Shown here: positions 1-7,305 of the stretch, in pieces
How positions within the stretch are numbered: the first letter of the stretch is position 1
Layout: every line of letters starts with the position of its first letter
Assembly (NCBI GenBank): GCA_025350385.1
Contig: JANXXZ010000554.1
Location: 1 to 21,078, forward strand
DNA from: Bacteroidales bacterium
Lineage (GTDB): Bacteria; Bacteroidota; Bacteroidia; Bacteroidales; UBA4417
Reading direction: 5' to 3'
DNA length: 21,078 nucleotides
Notes under the pieces: model-generated
What the model was told of the DNA's origin: nothing
Database searches by the model: none
Seen by the model: only the letters and a program-made list of their open reading frames with translations
Program-made: the position numbers and the translations under genes

Positions 1-1
1 A

Positions 2-1528
2 AATATAATTGAAGAATTTCTTCAACATAAAGATGATTACAATTTCTTCATTCGTCGCGGGCAAAATTATAAAAACCTCTTCGATCCCTCAACAGGGAAT
101 ATGCGCGCCCGCATCAACGGTGGCTGGTTCTCCCCCTTCGATCCTACAGAAGTGAACTTTAATTATACCGAGGCCAATTCGTGGCAATACAGTTTCACGG
201 CTACCCAGGATATAACCGGACTGATCGCTCTGCACGGAAGCAAGGAGAATTTTGCAAAAAAACTGGATGAACTGTTCAACGCTACTACCAAAACCACCGG
301 CCGCGAACAGAGCGACATAACAGGGATGATCGGCCAGTATGCCCATGGAAATGAACCAAGCCACCACATTGCCTATCTCTATCCTTTTGCCGGGCAACCC
401 TGGAAAACGCAGGAACTGGTGCACCGCATCATGAACGATTTCTACCACGACCAGCCCGATGGTCTTATCGGCAACGAGGATTGTGGTCAGATGTCGGCCT
501 GGGCTGTGTTGAGCGCCATGGGAATTTACGACGTAAACCCCGGCAGCGATTTTTATGTGATCGGTACTCCCTGGTTCGAAAAGGTGACTATTAATCTTGA
601 AAACGGAAAGAAATTCGTGATCAGCGCCTCCAATCTGAACAAGGATAATTTTTACATCCAGTCAGCCAGGCTGAACGGCAAGAAATATGGCGCTTCCTTT
701 CTGAAACACAGTGAAATCATGAAAGGCGGAGGGATCAGCTTCGAAATGGGCAGTCAGCCAAACAAGGATTGGGGAACAGGGAAGAAAAAAGAGCCGGTGA
801 CCTCCATCACCGATAACCTGATTGTATCCGCGCCCTACCTGAATGATCCGGTGAAGGCGTTTTCGGATACCAAACAGGTCAGCATTTCTGGTCCTGAAGG
901 CTCAACACTTTATATTATGGCAGCCGGTGCTTCAAAATCAGGAAGTACAATACCCTACACAGGTTCTGTCCAGCTGAATGAAACAGGAAAAGTGCGTTTT
1001 TATGCCCAGGTGAAGAAAACTGCAAGTCCATGGATTTCGGCCGAGTTCATCAAGATCAAGAATGATAAGGATATTAGCCTGACCTACCCGCCTGCCAGGC
1101 AATATTCGGGTAATGGCTCCATGACGCTGGTCGATGGCCTTCGTGGTAACGAAGACTACAGGGTCGGTGGCTGGCTTGGTTTCGAAAAAGTAAACCTGGA
1201 AGCCATCATCGATCTGCGTTCTCAAAAACCGGTGGCTTCTTTTTCAGCCGGTTTCTTGCAGGACCAGAATGCCTGGATTTTCATGCCTACACAGGTAGAG
1301 TTCTTTGTTTCGACTGACGGGACCAGTTACAAATCAATCGGCATCGTGAAGAACGACATCCCTCAGGATAAAAACGGGACTGTTCTGAAAACCTTCCAGT
1401 TAACTATTTCCCCTGTCCAGGCAAAATATGTAAAAGTGGTAGGCACGAATATGGGCACCTGCCCCGCCTGGCACAAAGGAAGTCCGAATGCAGCCTGGAT
1501 TTTCAGCGATGAGATTACGATTGAGTAA
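2..1528 (+). CDS. GH92 alpha-mannosidase-like glycosidase, C-terminal part (5' end outside window)
   Basis: The reading frame is open from the window edge, so the N-terminal part is missing. The first visible ATG, at 101, is internal: the residues before it (YKNLFDP, TGNMRAR) already belong to the family. Visible GH92 hallmarks, in order, are INGGWFSPFDP, EANSWQYSF, HGNEPSHHIAYLY, GQPWKTQ, GNEDCGQMSAW (476-508), then YIQSARLNGK and the terminal GGGISFEMG...W. GH92 enzymes are Ca2+-dependent exo-acting alpha-mannosidases, in Bacteroidota usually exported and acting on N-glycan or yeast mannan. After the catalytic part, from about 820 to 1050, comes a small beta-sandwich like the chitobiase/hexosaminidase C-terminal domain. 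From about 1070 to the stop there is a discoidin-like (F5/8 type C) carbohydrate-binding region ending AAWIFSDEITIE. The linkage preference cannot be read from this fragment. Family call secure; exact substrate unknown. Confidence 0.93.
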   Translation, partial: NIIEEFLQHKDDYNFFIRRGQNYKNLFDPSTGNMRARINGGWFSPFDPTEVNFNYTEANSWQYSFTATQDITGLIALHGSKENFAKKLDELFNATTKTTGREQSDITGMIGQYAHGNEPSHHIAYLYPFAGQPWKTQELVHRIMNDFYHDQPDGLIGNEDCGQMSAWAVLSAMGIYDVNPGSDFYVIGTPWFEKVTINLENGKKFVISASNLNKDNFYIQSARLNGKKYGASFLKHSEIMKGGGISFEMGSQPNKDWGTGKKKEPVTSITDNLIVSAPYLNDPVKAFSDTKQVSISGPEGSTLYIMAAGASKSGSTIPYTGSVQLNETGKVRFYAQVKKTASPWISAEFIKIKNDKDISLTYPPARQYSGNGSMTLVDGLRGNEDYRVGGWLGFEKVNLEAIIDLRSQKPVASFSAGFLQDQNAWIFMPTQVEFFVSTDGTSYKSIGIVKNDIPQDKNGTVLKTFQLTISPVQAKYVKVVGTNMGTCPAWHKGSPNAAWIFSDEITIE

Positions 1529-1555
1529 CAGGAGCTAACAGGTTTTATTTATATT

Positions 1556-1584
1556 ACGGGACGGTATCAGGTGCCGTCCCGTTT
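1556..1584 (+). terminator. Hairpin terminator after the GH92 gene
   Basis: A perfect 9-bp inverted repeat, ACGGGACGG (1556-1564) and CCGTCCCGT (1574-1582), lies 27 nt after the GH92 stop. The stem can extend inward by a G-U and an A-U pair. It is followed by a short T-containing tail (TTTAAATTT). This fits intrinsic termination; the tail is not a pure U-run, so efficiency is uncertain. Confidence 0.7.
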
Positions 1585-1878
1585 AAATTTGAGTATTCCT
1601 TGAAAACCTGAGCCTGAAATGAAATGAAAAATGAAAAACACTTAATGAAAAATGAAAAAGGACCTCATCTCATCGACCTTATTCATTTTGCGTTTTATGT
1701 TTAATGTTAGATGTTATTTTTCACCTGCTGAAATGTGTAAATGACGAAATTAACTAGGATTTTAGCCAAATCACTAAACATCGACAGTCCTCTTCATGTA
1801 AAAACTTTTAGCAAAATATTATACGAAACTGAAAACAAGTTATAATCAACTTCAATACGGTATTAGAAATTAAAAACC
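1585..1878. other. Gene-free spacer, part of a 350-nt gap
   Basis: The gap between the GH92 stop and the transglutaminase-like gene holds the hairpin at 1556, then low-complexity word repeats (1615-1720). The remaining AT-rich stretch to 1878 shows no supported reading frame. A promoter for the gene at 1879 must lie here, but I could not find a clean TAnnTTTG match. Confidence 0.5.
1615..1660 (+). repeat. ATGAAAA-word low-complexity repeat
   Basis: Five nearly consecutive copies of an ATGAAA/ATGAAAAA word follow the GH92 terminator, interrupted by CACTTA. No start or continuing reading frame explains them. A second word type (TTTATGTTTAATGTTAGATGTT-like, 1695-1716) follows shortly after. Confidence 0.75.
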
Positions 1879-4539
1879 ATGTACTTTAAAAGGAACTTTC
1901 TCCTGGTCACAGTTCTTTTAATGCTTTCAGGTGTTGCACATGCCCAGCTGATAAAAGATAAGGCCACTCTTGAAAACATGAGTTCTTCGCTGCTGAAACA
2001 GAAAGAACTGGCTGCCGGCCGCTCCCATCAGTTGTTCGATGTATTCAACCGCCCGATGAAACCCGACGAACGGCAGGCGCTTGAATACCTTTATGCGAAT
2101 ATGCCATTAAGCGACCTGGCAGATTATACCGGTAATTATTTTGCCGACCAGGTTCATGTTACCATACAAGCCAGGAATGAAATGCCCTGGGGCGACAAAA
2201 TCCCCGAAGATGTTTTTCTGCATTTTGTATTGCCAATCCGTGTGAATAATGAAAATCTCGACCTTTTCAGGGAGCAGATGTATGATGAACTGAAAACCCG
2301 GATCAAAGGCCTCAATATGCATGATGCCGCATTGGAAATCAACCATTGGTGCCATCAGAAGGTTACTTACCGCGGTTCTGACGAGCGGACCAGTTCTCCC
2401 CTGGCTTCGGTAAAAACATCTTTCGGGCGCTGTGGCGAAGAATCAACCTTTACGGTCGCATCCATGCGTACCATGGGTATACCCGCAAGGCAGGTCTATA
2501 CTCCCCGCTGGGCTCATTGTGATGACAACCATGCCTGGGTTGAAGTATGGGTAGACGGGAAATGGTATTTCCTCGGGGCCTGTGAGCCTGATCCTGAACT
2601 TAACATGGGCTGGTTTGCGGCACCTGTGCTGCGTGCCATGCTGGTACATACCCGCGCCTATGGCTGGTTTAAGGGCAATGAATCCGTGATCGACCGGCAG
2701 GATCATTTTGCGGAACTGAACCTCATCGGGAATTATGCCGAAACCAAAACGATTACCATCAAAGTATTGAATGAACAAGGGAATCCAGTTAAGGATGCAA
2801 CCGTTGAATTCCAGTTGTACAACTATGCTGAATTTTACCCGATAGCAAAGGAAAAAACGGACGCTAACGGGTTAAGCTCGATCAGGACAGGGTTGGGCGA
2901 TTTACTGATCTGGGCCACAAAAGACGGTGCCTGGGATTATCATAAAATCACTATTGAAAAAACGGATACGCTCACGCTTCAGTTAAGCAGTAACCACCCG
3001 GCTTCCCTGACCGAAAACTTTGACCTGATTCCGCCTGTTGAAAAAACGCCTCCCGATAAGAATGTCAGCCCTGAAGCTGCAGCCAGGAATGCGATGAGGC
3101 TCAAACAGGAAGATTCAATCCGGACAGCTTATATGGATACTTTCAAAGACTCGGCATGGGCTGTATCTTTTGCAAATAAACTTAACCTTGATCCTGTAAA
3201 GATGGTTTTATATATAACCGGAAGCTATGGGAACTGGACAGAGATTAAAAGTTTTCTTGAATCCGTTGATCCTTTGCAACGGACCTGGGCCATGCGCATG
3301 CTTGGTTCGGTTAGCGAAAAGGATCTTCGTGATACCAATGCAGAAACACTTACGGATCACCTGGGCAATGCCTTTGCTTTCGCAGATGCAGATCAGTTGA
3401 ATGACACGGTTCTTTTTGCCGCCAATGTGCTTTCGGGCCGTATTTCGAATGAAATGATGCTGCCCTGGCGCGGATTCCTGCAACAACAATACAGTACTGA
3501 ATTTGTGCATTCCGCCCGGAAAGACATAAATGTATTGATTTCATGGATTAGGGAGAATATCGTACTGGATGAAACGGCCAACCTTCATTCACGTTCGCCT
3601 CTTTCACCCAGGGGTGTTTTTGAACTGCGCCATGCTGATGCCCGTTCGCGCGACATCTTTTTTGTGGCTCTGTGCCGCTGTTTCGCTATCCCGGCAAGGA
3701 TCAACCCGGCCACATACCTGCCTCAGTACTGGCAAAACGGGAGCTGGCAAAACATTGCTTTCTCTCCGGTAAAAGAGAATATCACTGAAATGGGAACTGT
3801 TCATTTCATCAACGGCAATCCGGGCATTGATCCGAAATATGCTTTGAATTTCACCATTGCGCGCTTTCGCGACGGGGTTTACCGTTCCCTCGATTTTGAA
3901 TACGGGACAAGCCTGTCAGCTTTTGCTGCAAAAACAGAAGTGGAAGCCGGGAAATATTACCTGGTTACAGGAAACAGGCAACCGGACGGCTCTGTGCTCT
4001 CGTCCCTGACCTTCTTTGAAGTCCCGGCCGGTCAGACTGTGGATGTAATAGTGAATGTGCGCGAATCTTTTACAAAAAGCAAACCCTGGGGAACGGTTGA
4101 CTTAAAGGCTTATGGTTTTGACAAATATGCCGGTAAGGAAAGCATAACTGCACTGAAAGCTTCTTCGCCAAAAGGGGCTGTATTCGTATGGATTGATCCG
4201 GATAAAGAACCTTCGAAACACGTGATGGCTGATATTCCGGCAGTAAAATCCATTCTCGAAAAATGGAATGGCGGGCTGGTATTCCTTCTTCAAAAAGAGA
4301 AACTGAGCAGCTCATTCAATCCTGATAATTTCAAAAACCTGCCTTCACAAAAATTCTATGCCTTCGATACAGGAGACAAATTCATAAGTGAAATCAGCAA
4401 ACTGAAGGGGCATGACCTGCTCAAAAACCTGCCCGTAATCATAATCACTGATACAAAAGGAAACCTCGTCTATTTTTCGGAAGGATACAAAATTGGTGTC
4501 GGAGAGCAGTTGGCTAAGGAGGTGAACAGGTTGAAGTAA
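1879..4539 (+). CDS. Secreted transglutaminase-fold protein with second degenerate transglutaminase-like domain and thioredoxin-like C-terminus
   Basis: 886 aa. A signal peptide covers residues 1-23 (hydrophobic core, cleavage after AHA). Residues about 125-260 form a transglutaminase/protease-like domain with the active-site Cys185 (GRCGEEST) and His218 (DDNHAWVEVW). The third acidic residue is not in the usual spacing; Glu236 or Asp238 in GACEPDPE are candidates. Residues about 289-360 form a carboxypeptidase-regulatory/Ig-like module (GNPVKDATVEF). Residues about 545-640 resemble a second transglutaminase-like fold (SPRGVFELRHADARSRD...AIPARINP), but the Cys position is Ala588 and the His motif is lost, so it is probably non-catalytic. 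Residues about 766-886 look thioredoxin-like (VFVWIDPD, LPVIIITDTKGN) without a CxxC pair. Large proteins of this type occur in Bacteroidota; their substrate is not known to me. Export suggests action in the periplasm or outside the cell. Peptide cleavage or acyl transfer on glycoproteins is only an inference from the neighbouring glycosidases. Confidence 0.88.
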   Translation: MYFKRNFLLVTVLLMLSGVAHAQLIKDKATLENMSSSLLKQKELAAGRSHQLFDVFNRPMKPDERQALEYLYANMPLSDLADYTGNYFADQVHVTIQARNEMPWGDKIPEDVFLHFVLPIRVNNENLDLFREQMYDELKTRIKGLNMHDAALEINHWCHQKVTYRGSDERTSSPLASVKTSFGRCGEESTFTVASMRTMGIPARQVYTPRWAHCDDNHAWVEVWVDGKWYFLGACEPDPELNMGWFAAPVLRAMLVHTRAYGWFKGNESVIDRQDHFAELNLIGNYAETKTITIKVLNEQGNPVKDATVEFQLYNYAEFYPIAKEKTDANGLSSIRTGLGDLLIWATKDGAWDYHKITIEKTDTLTLQLSSNHPASLTENFDLIPPVEKTPPDKNVSPEAAARNAMRLKQEDSIRTAYMDTFKDSAWAVSFANKLNLDPVKMVLYITGSYGNWTEIKSFLESVDPLQRTWAMRMLGSVSEKDLRDTNAETLTDHLGNAFAFADADQLNDTVLFAANVLSGRISNEMMLPWRGFLQQQYSTEFVHSARKDINVLISWIRENIVLDETANLHSRSPLSPRGVFELRHADARSRDIFFVALCRCFAIPARINPATYLPQYWQNGSWQNIAFSPVKENITEMGTVHFINGNPGIDPKYALNFTIARFRDGVYRSLDFEYGTSLSAFAAKTEVEAGKYYLVTGNRQPDGSVLSSLTFFEVPAGQTVDVIVNVRESFTKSKPWGTVDLKAYGFDKYAGKESITALKASSPKGAVFVWIDPDKEPSKHVMADIPAVKSILEKWNGGLVFLLQKEKLSSSFNPDNFKNLPSQKFYAFDTGDKFISEISKLKGHDLLKNLPVIIITDTKGNLVYFSEGYKIGVGEQLAKEVNRLK

Positions 4540-4580
4540 GGGCGAGGAACGAAGGGCGAGGGGCAAGTGGCGAGGGTGGA
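4540..4580 (+). repeat. GGGCGAG/GGGCAAG-type purine-rich run
   Basis: It begins directly after the stop codon of the transglutaminase-like gene. It consists of variants of GGCGAGG, GGGCGAG, GGGCAAG and GGCGAGGG. On the sense strand it is almost free of T. Confidence 0.75.
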
Positions 4581-4619
4581 ATTTTGAATACATAACATTA
4601 CTTGTGATAGCATAAAGGG

Positions 4620-4770
4620 CTGCGTAACTTGCGGAAACCTCTTCGGAACGCTGCGGGAAAATCTGCGTAACGCTGCGGGAAACTCTAGGAAACTCTAGGA
4701 AACTCTGTGAAACTATGTGTAAAACTCGGTGTAAAACTATGTTGGAAACACTGCGTAACTCTGTGAGAAC
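4620..4770 (+). repeat. Degenerate ~10-14-nt tandem repeat (CTGCGGGAAACT-like)
   Basis: About 150 nt read as successive variants of one unit. Examples are CTGCGTAACT, CTGCGGGAAAA, CTGCGTAACG, CTGCGGGAAACT, CTAGGAAACT twice, CTGTGAAACT, ATGTGTAAAACT, CGGTGTAAAACT, ATGTTGGAAACA, CTGCGTAACT and CTGTGAGAACT. Unit length drifts, so it is neither a strict microsatellite nor a CRISPR array: there are no unique spacers. Confidence 0.8.
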
Positions 4771-4933
4771 TATACATATACTCCCGTAATCATGATAAAT
4801 GAAATAGAAAGCCGTTCGATATTTTTCACTCAAATAATGAGCTGATTGGGTTAAGTTCTAATGAAAAACACCAGAAATATCTGCTTTTGCAATAATTTAT
4901 TTTTCAACAAACACGTATAATCTCCTTTTTTTC

Positions 4934-4941
4934 TAATCTTG
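4934..4941 (+). promoter_or_regulatory. Possible -7 element (TAATCTTG, one mismatch to TAnnTTTG)
   Basis: Seven of eight positions match the Bacteroidota -7 consensus, 27 nt before the preferred ATG at 4969. No -33 TTTG is seen at the expected distance, so support is weak. Confidence 0.3.
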
Positions 4942-4968
4942 TCCTTTAATACCACATTCCATCCCATT

Positions 4969-5601
4969 ATGCCTATAGTAACCGACAACCAGCTCAGAAC
5001 ATTTATGGAAGCGGCCCGAAGAATGGGTTTCCATGAGTTGATGCTATGCAGCAGCGGCAATTTATCCTGGCGGATTGATAACGATATGATACTTATCTCA
5101 CAGTCCGGTTCTTGGCTTCCGGACCTGACCACCGATCAAATAAGTATCAACCGGTTAACCGATGGTATGCTGTTGAACAGCGTCAGTCCGTCAACTGAAA
5201 GCAGTTTTCATTTCGGAATTTTACGGGAACGAAAAGAGGTGAATGTAATCCTGCATTTTCAATCTCGATATGCAACCACCATCGCCTGCCTTCCTGAACC
5301 TCCGTCAAATTTCAATGTAATTATAGAAGTTCCGTTATATATCGGACCTGTTGCCATCCTTCCATACCTCTGCCCCGGAACACCTGAAATTGGAAAAAAA
5401 GTAACCGAAACCATAAAAACGCATGACCTGGTCGTACTTCGCAATCACGGGCAGGTTGTTGTTGGAAATTCATTTGATGATGTAATCCGGAAAGCTTTGT
5501 TCTTTGAACTGGCTTGCGGTATCATCTTACAAAGCAACGACACTGCTATGCGCCTTACATCTGAACAAATTACAGAAATGAGCCGCTACAAAAACAAGTA
5601 A
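4969..5601 (+). CDS. Class II aldolase/adducin-family protein (fuculose-phosphate-aldolase-like), one zinc ligand altered
   Basis: 210 aa from the ATG at 4969. The frame extends to a TTG at 4939, but that TTG lies inside a possible promoter. Family features are SSGNLSWR (residues about 30-37), PSTESSFH with catalytic-type Glu77, LHFQSRYAT with His96, PYLCPGTPE, and LRNHGQVVVG with His160. In classical FucA/AraD enzymes the zinc is held by an HxH pair plus a later His. Here the second His of the pair is Gln98, so metal binding or catalysis may differ. Known members cleave L-fuculose-1-phosphate, L-ribulose-5-phosphate or related sugars in the cytoplasm; no signal peptide is seen. The alpha-L-fucosidase starts 38 nt downstream on the same strand, which makes a link to fucose plausible. 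No fucose isomerase or kinase is in the window, so fucA is not assigned. Confidence 0.8.
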   Translation: MPIVTDNQLRTFMEAARRMGFHELMLCSSGNLSWRIDNDMILISQSGSWLPDLTTDQISINRLTDGMLLNSVSPSTESSFHFGILRERKEVNVILHFQSRYATTIACLPEPPSNFNVIIEVPLYIGPVAILPYLCPGTPEIGKKVTETIKTHDLVVLRNHGQVVVGNSFDDVIRKALFFELACGIILQSNDTAMRLTSEQITEMSRYKNK

Positions 5602-5639
5602 CCAACAATCGTCCTATTCTGTTTTCAAATCAGATCCCA

Positions 5640-7076
5640 ATGAAAAAACTTACGTTTTTATTCGCAATCCTGTTTGGATTTGCATTTCACAGCCTGGCCC
5701 AGGAGCATGAAAAGCCTTATATCCGGCCTGTCGATCCGCTGGTACAGGCGAATCTTGAAGAATGGAAGGATTTGAAATTCGGCCTTTTCATGCATTGGGG
5801 CACATACAGCCAGTGGGGTGTGGTGGAATCGTGGAGTATCTGTCCCGAGGATGAAGGTTGGACTCAGCGTAGTGGTACCTTTTCAAAGGACTATTTTGAA
5901 TACAAAAAGGCTTATGAAAACCTGCAGACTACTTTTAACCCGGTAAATTTTAATCCTGATAAATGGGCCAAAGCTGCCAAAAATGCCGGTTTCAGGTATG
6001 TAGTTTTCACTTTTAAACATCACGACGGTTTTTGCATGTTCGACACGAAACAAACCGACTACAAGATAACTTCCGAAAAAACACCCTTCCATACCAACCC
6101 TCGGGCAAATGCTGCCAAAGAAATAACCGGTGCTTTTCGGAAGGAAGGCTTCAAGATCGGAGCCTATTTCAGCAAGCCCGACTGGCACTGTCCCGATTAC
6201 TGGTGGTCGTATTTCCCGCCCAAGGACCGCAATGTAAACTACGATCCGGCCAAGTATCCTGACCGCTGGAATTCATTCAAAGACTTTACTTACCGTCAGA
6301 TTGAAGAAATCCTTACCGGCTACGGTAAAATTGATATTCTCTGGCTCGATGGGGGCTGGGTTTGCCCGAAAAACATTCTTGATCCTAAATCAGAGAATTA
6401 TTCAAAAGTAATTGACCAGGACATTGATATGGCAAAAATAGCTGCTATGGGACGTCGCAACCAACCGGGCCTCATTGTAGTCGACCGTGCCGAAGGTACC
6501 GAATTTGAGAATTACCGCACACCCGAACAGCAGATCCCAGCCAAACCCCTCGCATATCCCTGGGAAACCTGCATGACCATGGCCGGTTCCTGGAGCTATG
6601 AACCGGGTGATACTTACAAATCAGCCTTCACTATCATTCACAACCTGGTGGATATTGTTGCCAAGGGAGGAAACTATCTCCTCAATGCAGGACCAAGCCC
6701 ACTGGGCGATTACCACGATGCAGCCTATGAGCGGATGAAGGAAATCGGCGAGTGGATGAAAGTGAACGGCGATGCCATCTATTCAACCCGCCCATTGGCC
6801 CCTTATAAGGAAAGCAATATCTGCTTTACCCGGAACAAGGATGGAAGGGTTAATGCCATTTACCTTGCCGGAGAAAAAGAGGTTACCCTGCCGGCAACTG
6901 TTACTATAAAAGCTATAAAACCTGCTCCGAAGGCCACCATTACCCTACTTGGCACCGAAGGAAAACTGAAATGGAAAACTGTAAATGGTGAAACAATCAT
7001 AACTATTCCGGCAAAACTTCAGAAAGCGCCTCCCTGCCAGTATGCCTGGACCTTCAGGATAAGCATGGCGGAGTAA
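5640..7076 (+). CDS. GH29 alpha-L-fucosidase, exported
   Basis: 478 aa with an N-terminal signal peptide (MKKLTFLFAILFGFAFHSLA, then Q). GH29 features are KFGLFMHWGTYS with His52, FTFKHHDGFCMFDT with His127-His128, YFSKPDWHCPDYWW, and DILWLDGGW, whose Asp237 matches the retaining nucleophile of the family. Further on are GLIVVDRAEGTEFENYRTPEQ, AYPWETCMTM..SW.Y and NGGNYLLNAGPSPLG-like text (KGGNYLLNAGPSPLGDY). A small beta-sandwich makes up the C-terminal ~80 residues. It hydrolyses terminal alpha-linked L-fucose from glycans in the periplasm or at the surface. No lipobox Cys follows the signal peptide, so it is likely soluble. Linkage specificity is unknown. The class II aldolase-like gene lies 38 nt upstream, probably in the same transcript. 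Confidence 0.95.
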   Translation: MKKLTFLFAILFGFAFHSLAQEHEKPYIRPVDPLVQANLEEWKDLKFGLFMHWGTYSQWGVVESWSICPEDEGWTQRSGTFSKDYFEYKKAYENLQTTFNPVNFNPDKWAKAAKNAGFRYVVFTFKHHDGFCMFDTKQTDYKITSEKTPFHTNPRANAAKEITGAFRKEGFKIGAYFSKPDWHCPDYWWSYFPPKDRNVNYDPAKYPDRWNSFKDFTYRQIEEILTGYGKIDILWLDGGWVCPKNILDPKSENYSKVIDQDIDMAKIAAMGRRNQPGLIVVDRAEGTEFENYRTPEQQIPAKPLAYPWETCMTMAGSWSYEPGDTYKSAFTIIHNLVDIVAKGGNYLLNAGPSPLGDYHDAAYERMKEIGEWMKVNGDAIYSTRPLAPYKESNICFTRNKDGRVNAIYLAGEKEVTLPATVTIKAIKPAPKATITLLGTEGKLKWKTVNGETIITIPAKLQKAPPCQYAWTFRISMAE

Positions 7077-7103
7077 AGCCGGAACTCATCAAACTGAGAG
7101 CTC

Positions 7104-7131
7104 AGCCTGAAAAGGTCGGGCTTTCGATTTT
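7104..7131 (+). terminator. Hairpin terminator after the fucosidase gene
   Basis: AGCCTGA (7104-7110) pairs with TCGGGCT (7116-7122), seven base pairs including one T-G, with a 5-nt loop. It is followed by TTCGATTTT. It lies 28 nt after the GH29 stop and fits an intrinsic terminator. Confidence 0.6.
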
Positions 7132-7256
7132 AAAATAATATCTTACACTTATTGCAGGAGCCAGTGAACGAGGGCAGCAATTCATCAGTATCATAAAACT
7201 TTACCGGCAAAAAACTGTTATTAATCCTGATTATTACGGCATTAACCTTTTTCTGC

Positions 7257-7287
7257 TTTCACTCCGCATCTTCAACTTATACTTTTG
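7257..7287 (+). promoter_or_regulatory. Promoter of the epimerase-like gene (TTTC-N19-TACTTTTG)
   Basis: TACTTTTG at 7280-7287 is an exact TAnnTTTG -7 element. A TTTC, one mismatch from the -33 TTTG, lies 19 nt upstream at 7257-7260. Its final TTG is in frame with the downstream gene and can be mistaken for the start codon. Confidence 0.65.
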
Positions 7288-7305
7288 TCAAAAAAACAGA
7301 TAACT

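Larger units (their letters stand above)
4540..4968. other. 429-nt gene-free gap filled largely by two low-complexity repeats
   Basis: No supported gene on either strand. The minus-strand frame through this gap runs into the antisense of the transglutaminase gene and resembles nothing I know. The gap holds a GGGCGAG-type run (4540-4580) and a degenerate tandem repeat (4620-4770), then AT-rich sequence leading to the aldolase-like gene. Confidence 0.7.

Noticed and set aside
4620..4770. Possible CRISPR array
   Set aside because: Repeat units are 10-14 nt, variable and directly abutting, with no spacers; no cas gene is in the window.
4345..4833. 162-codon minus-strand frame crossing the end of the transglutaminase gene and the repeats
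   Set aside because: It is antisense to a clear gene for over a third of its length, and the rest translates the low-complexity repeats.
1..7076. Classical polysaccharide utilisation locus
   Set aside because: GH92 and GH29 are present, but no SusC/SusD pair, sensor or anti-sigma gene is seen in this part of the window; the TonB receptor at the far end pairs with DUF4249 and is separated by many unrelated genes.
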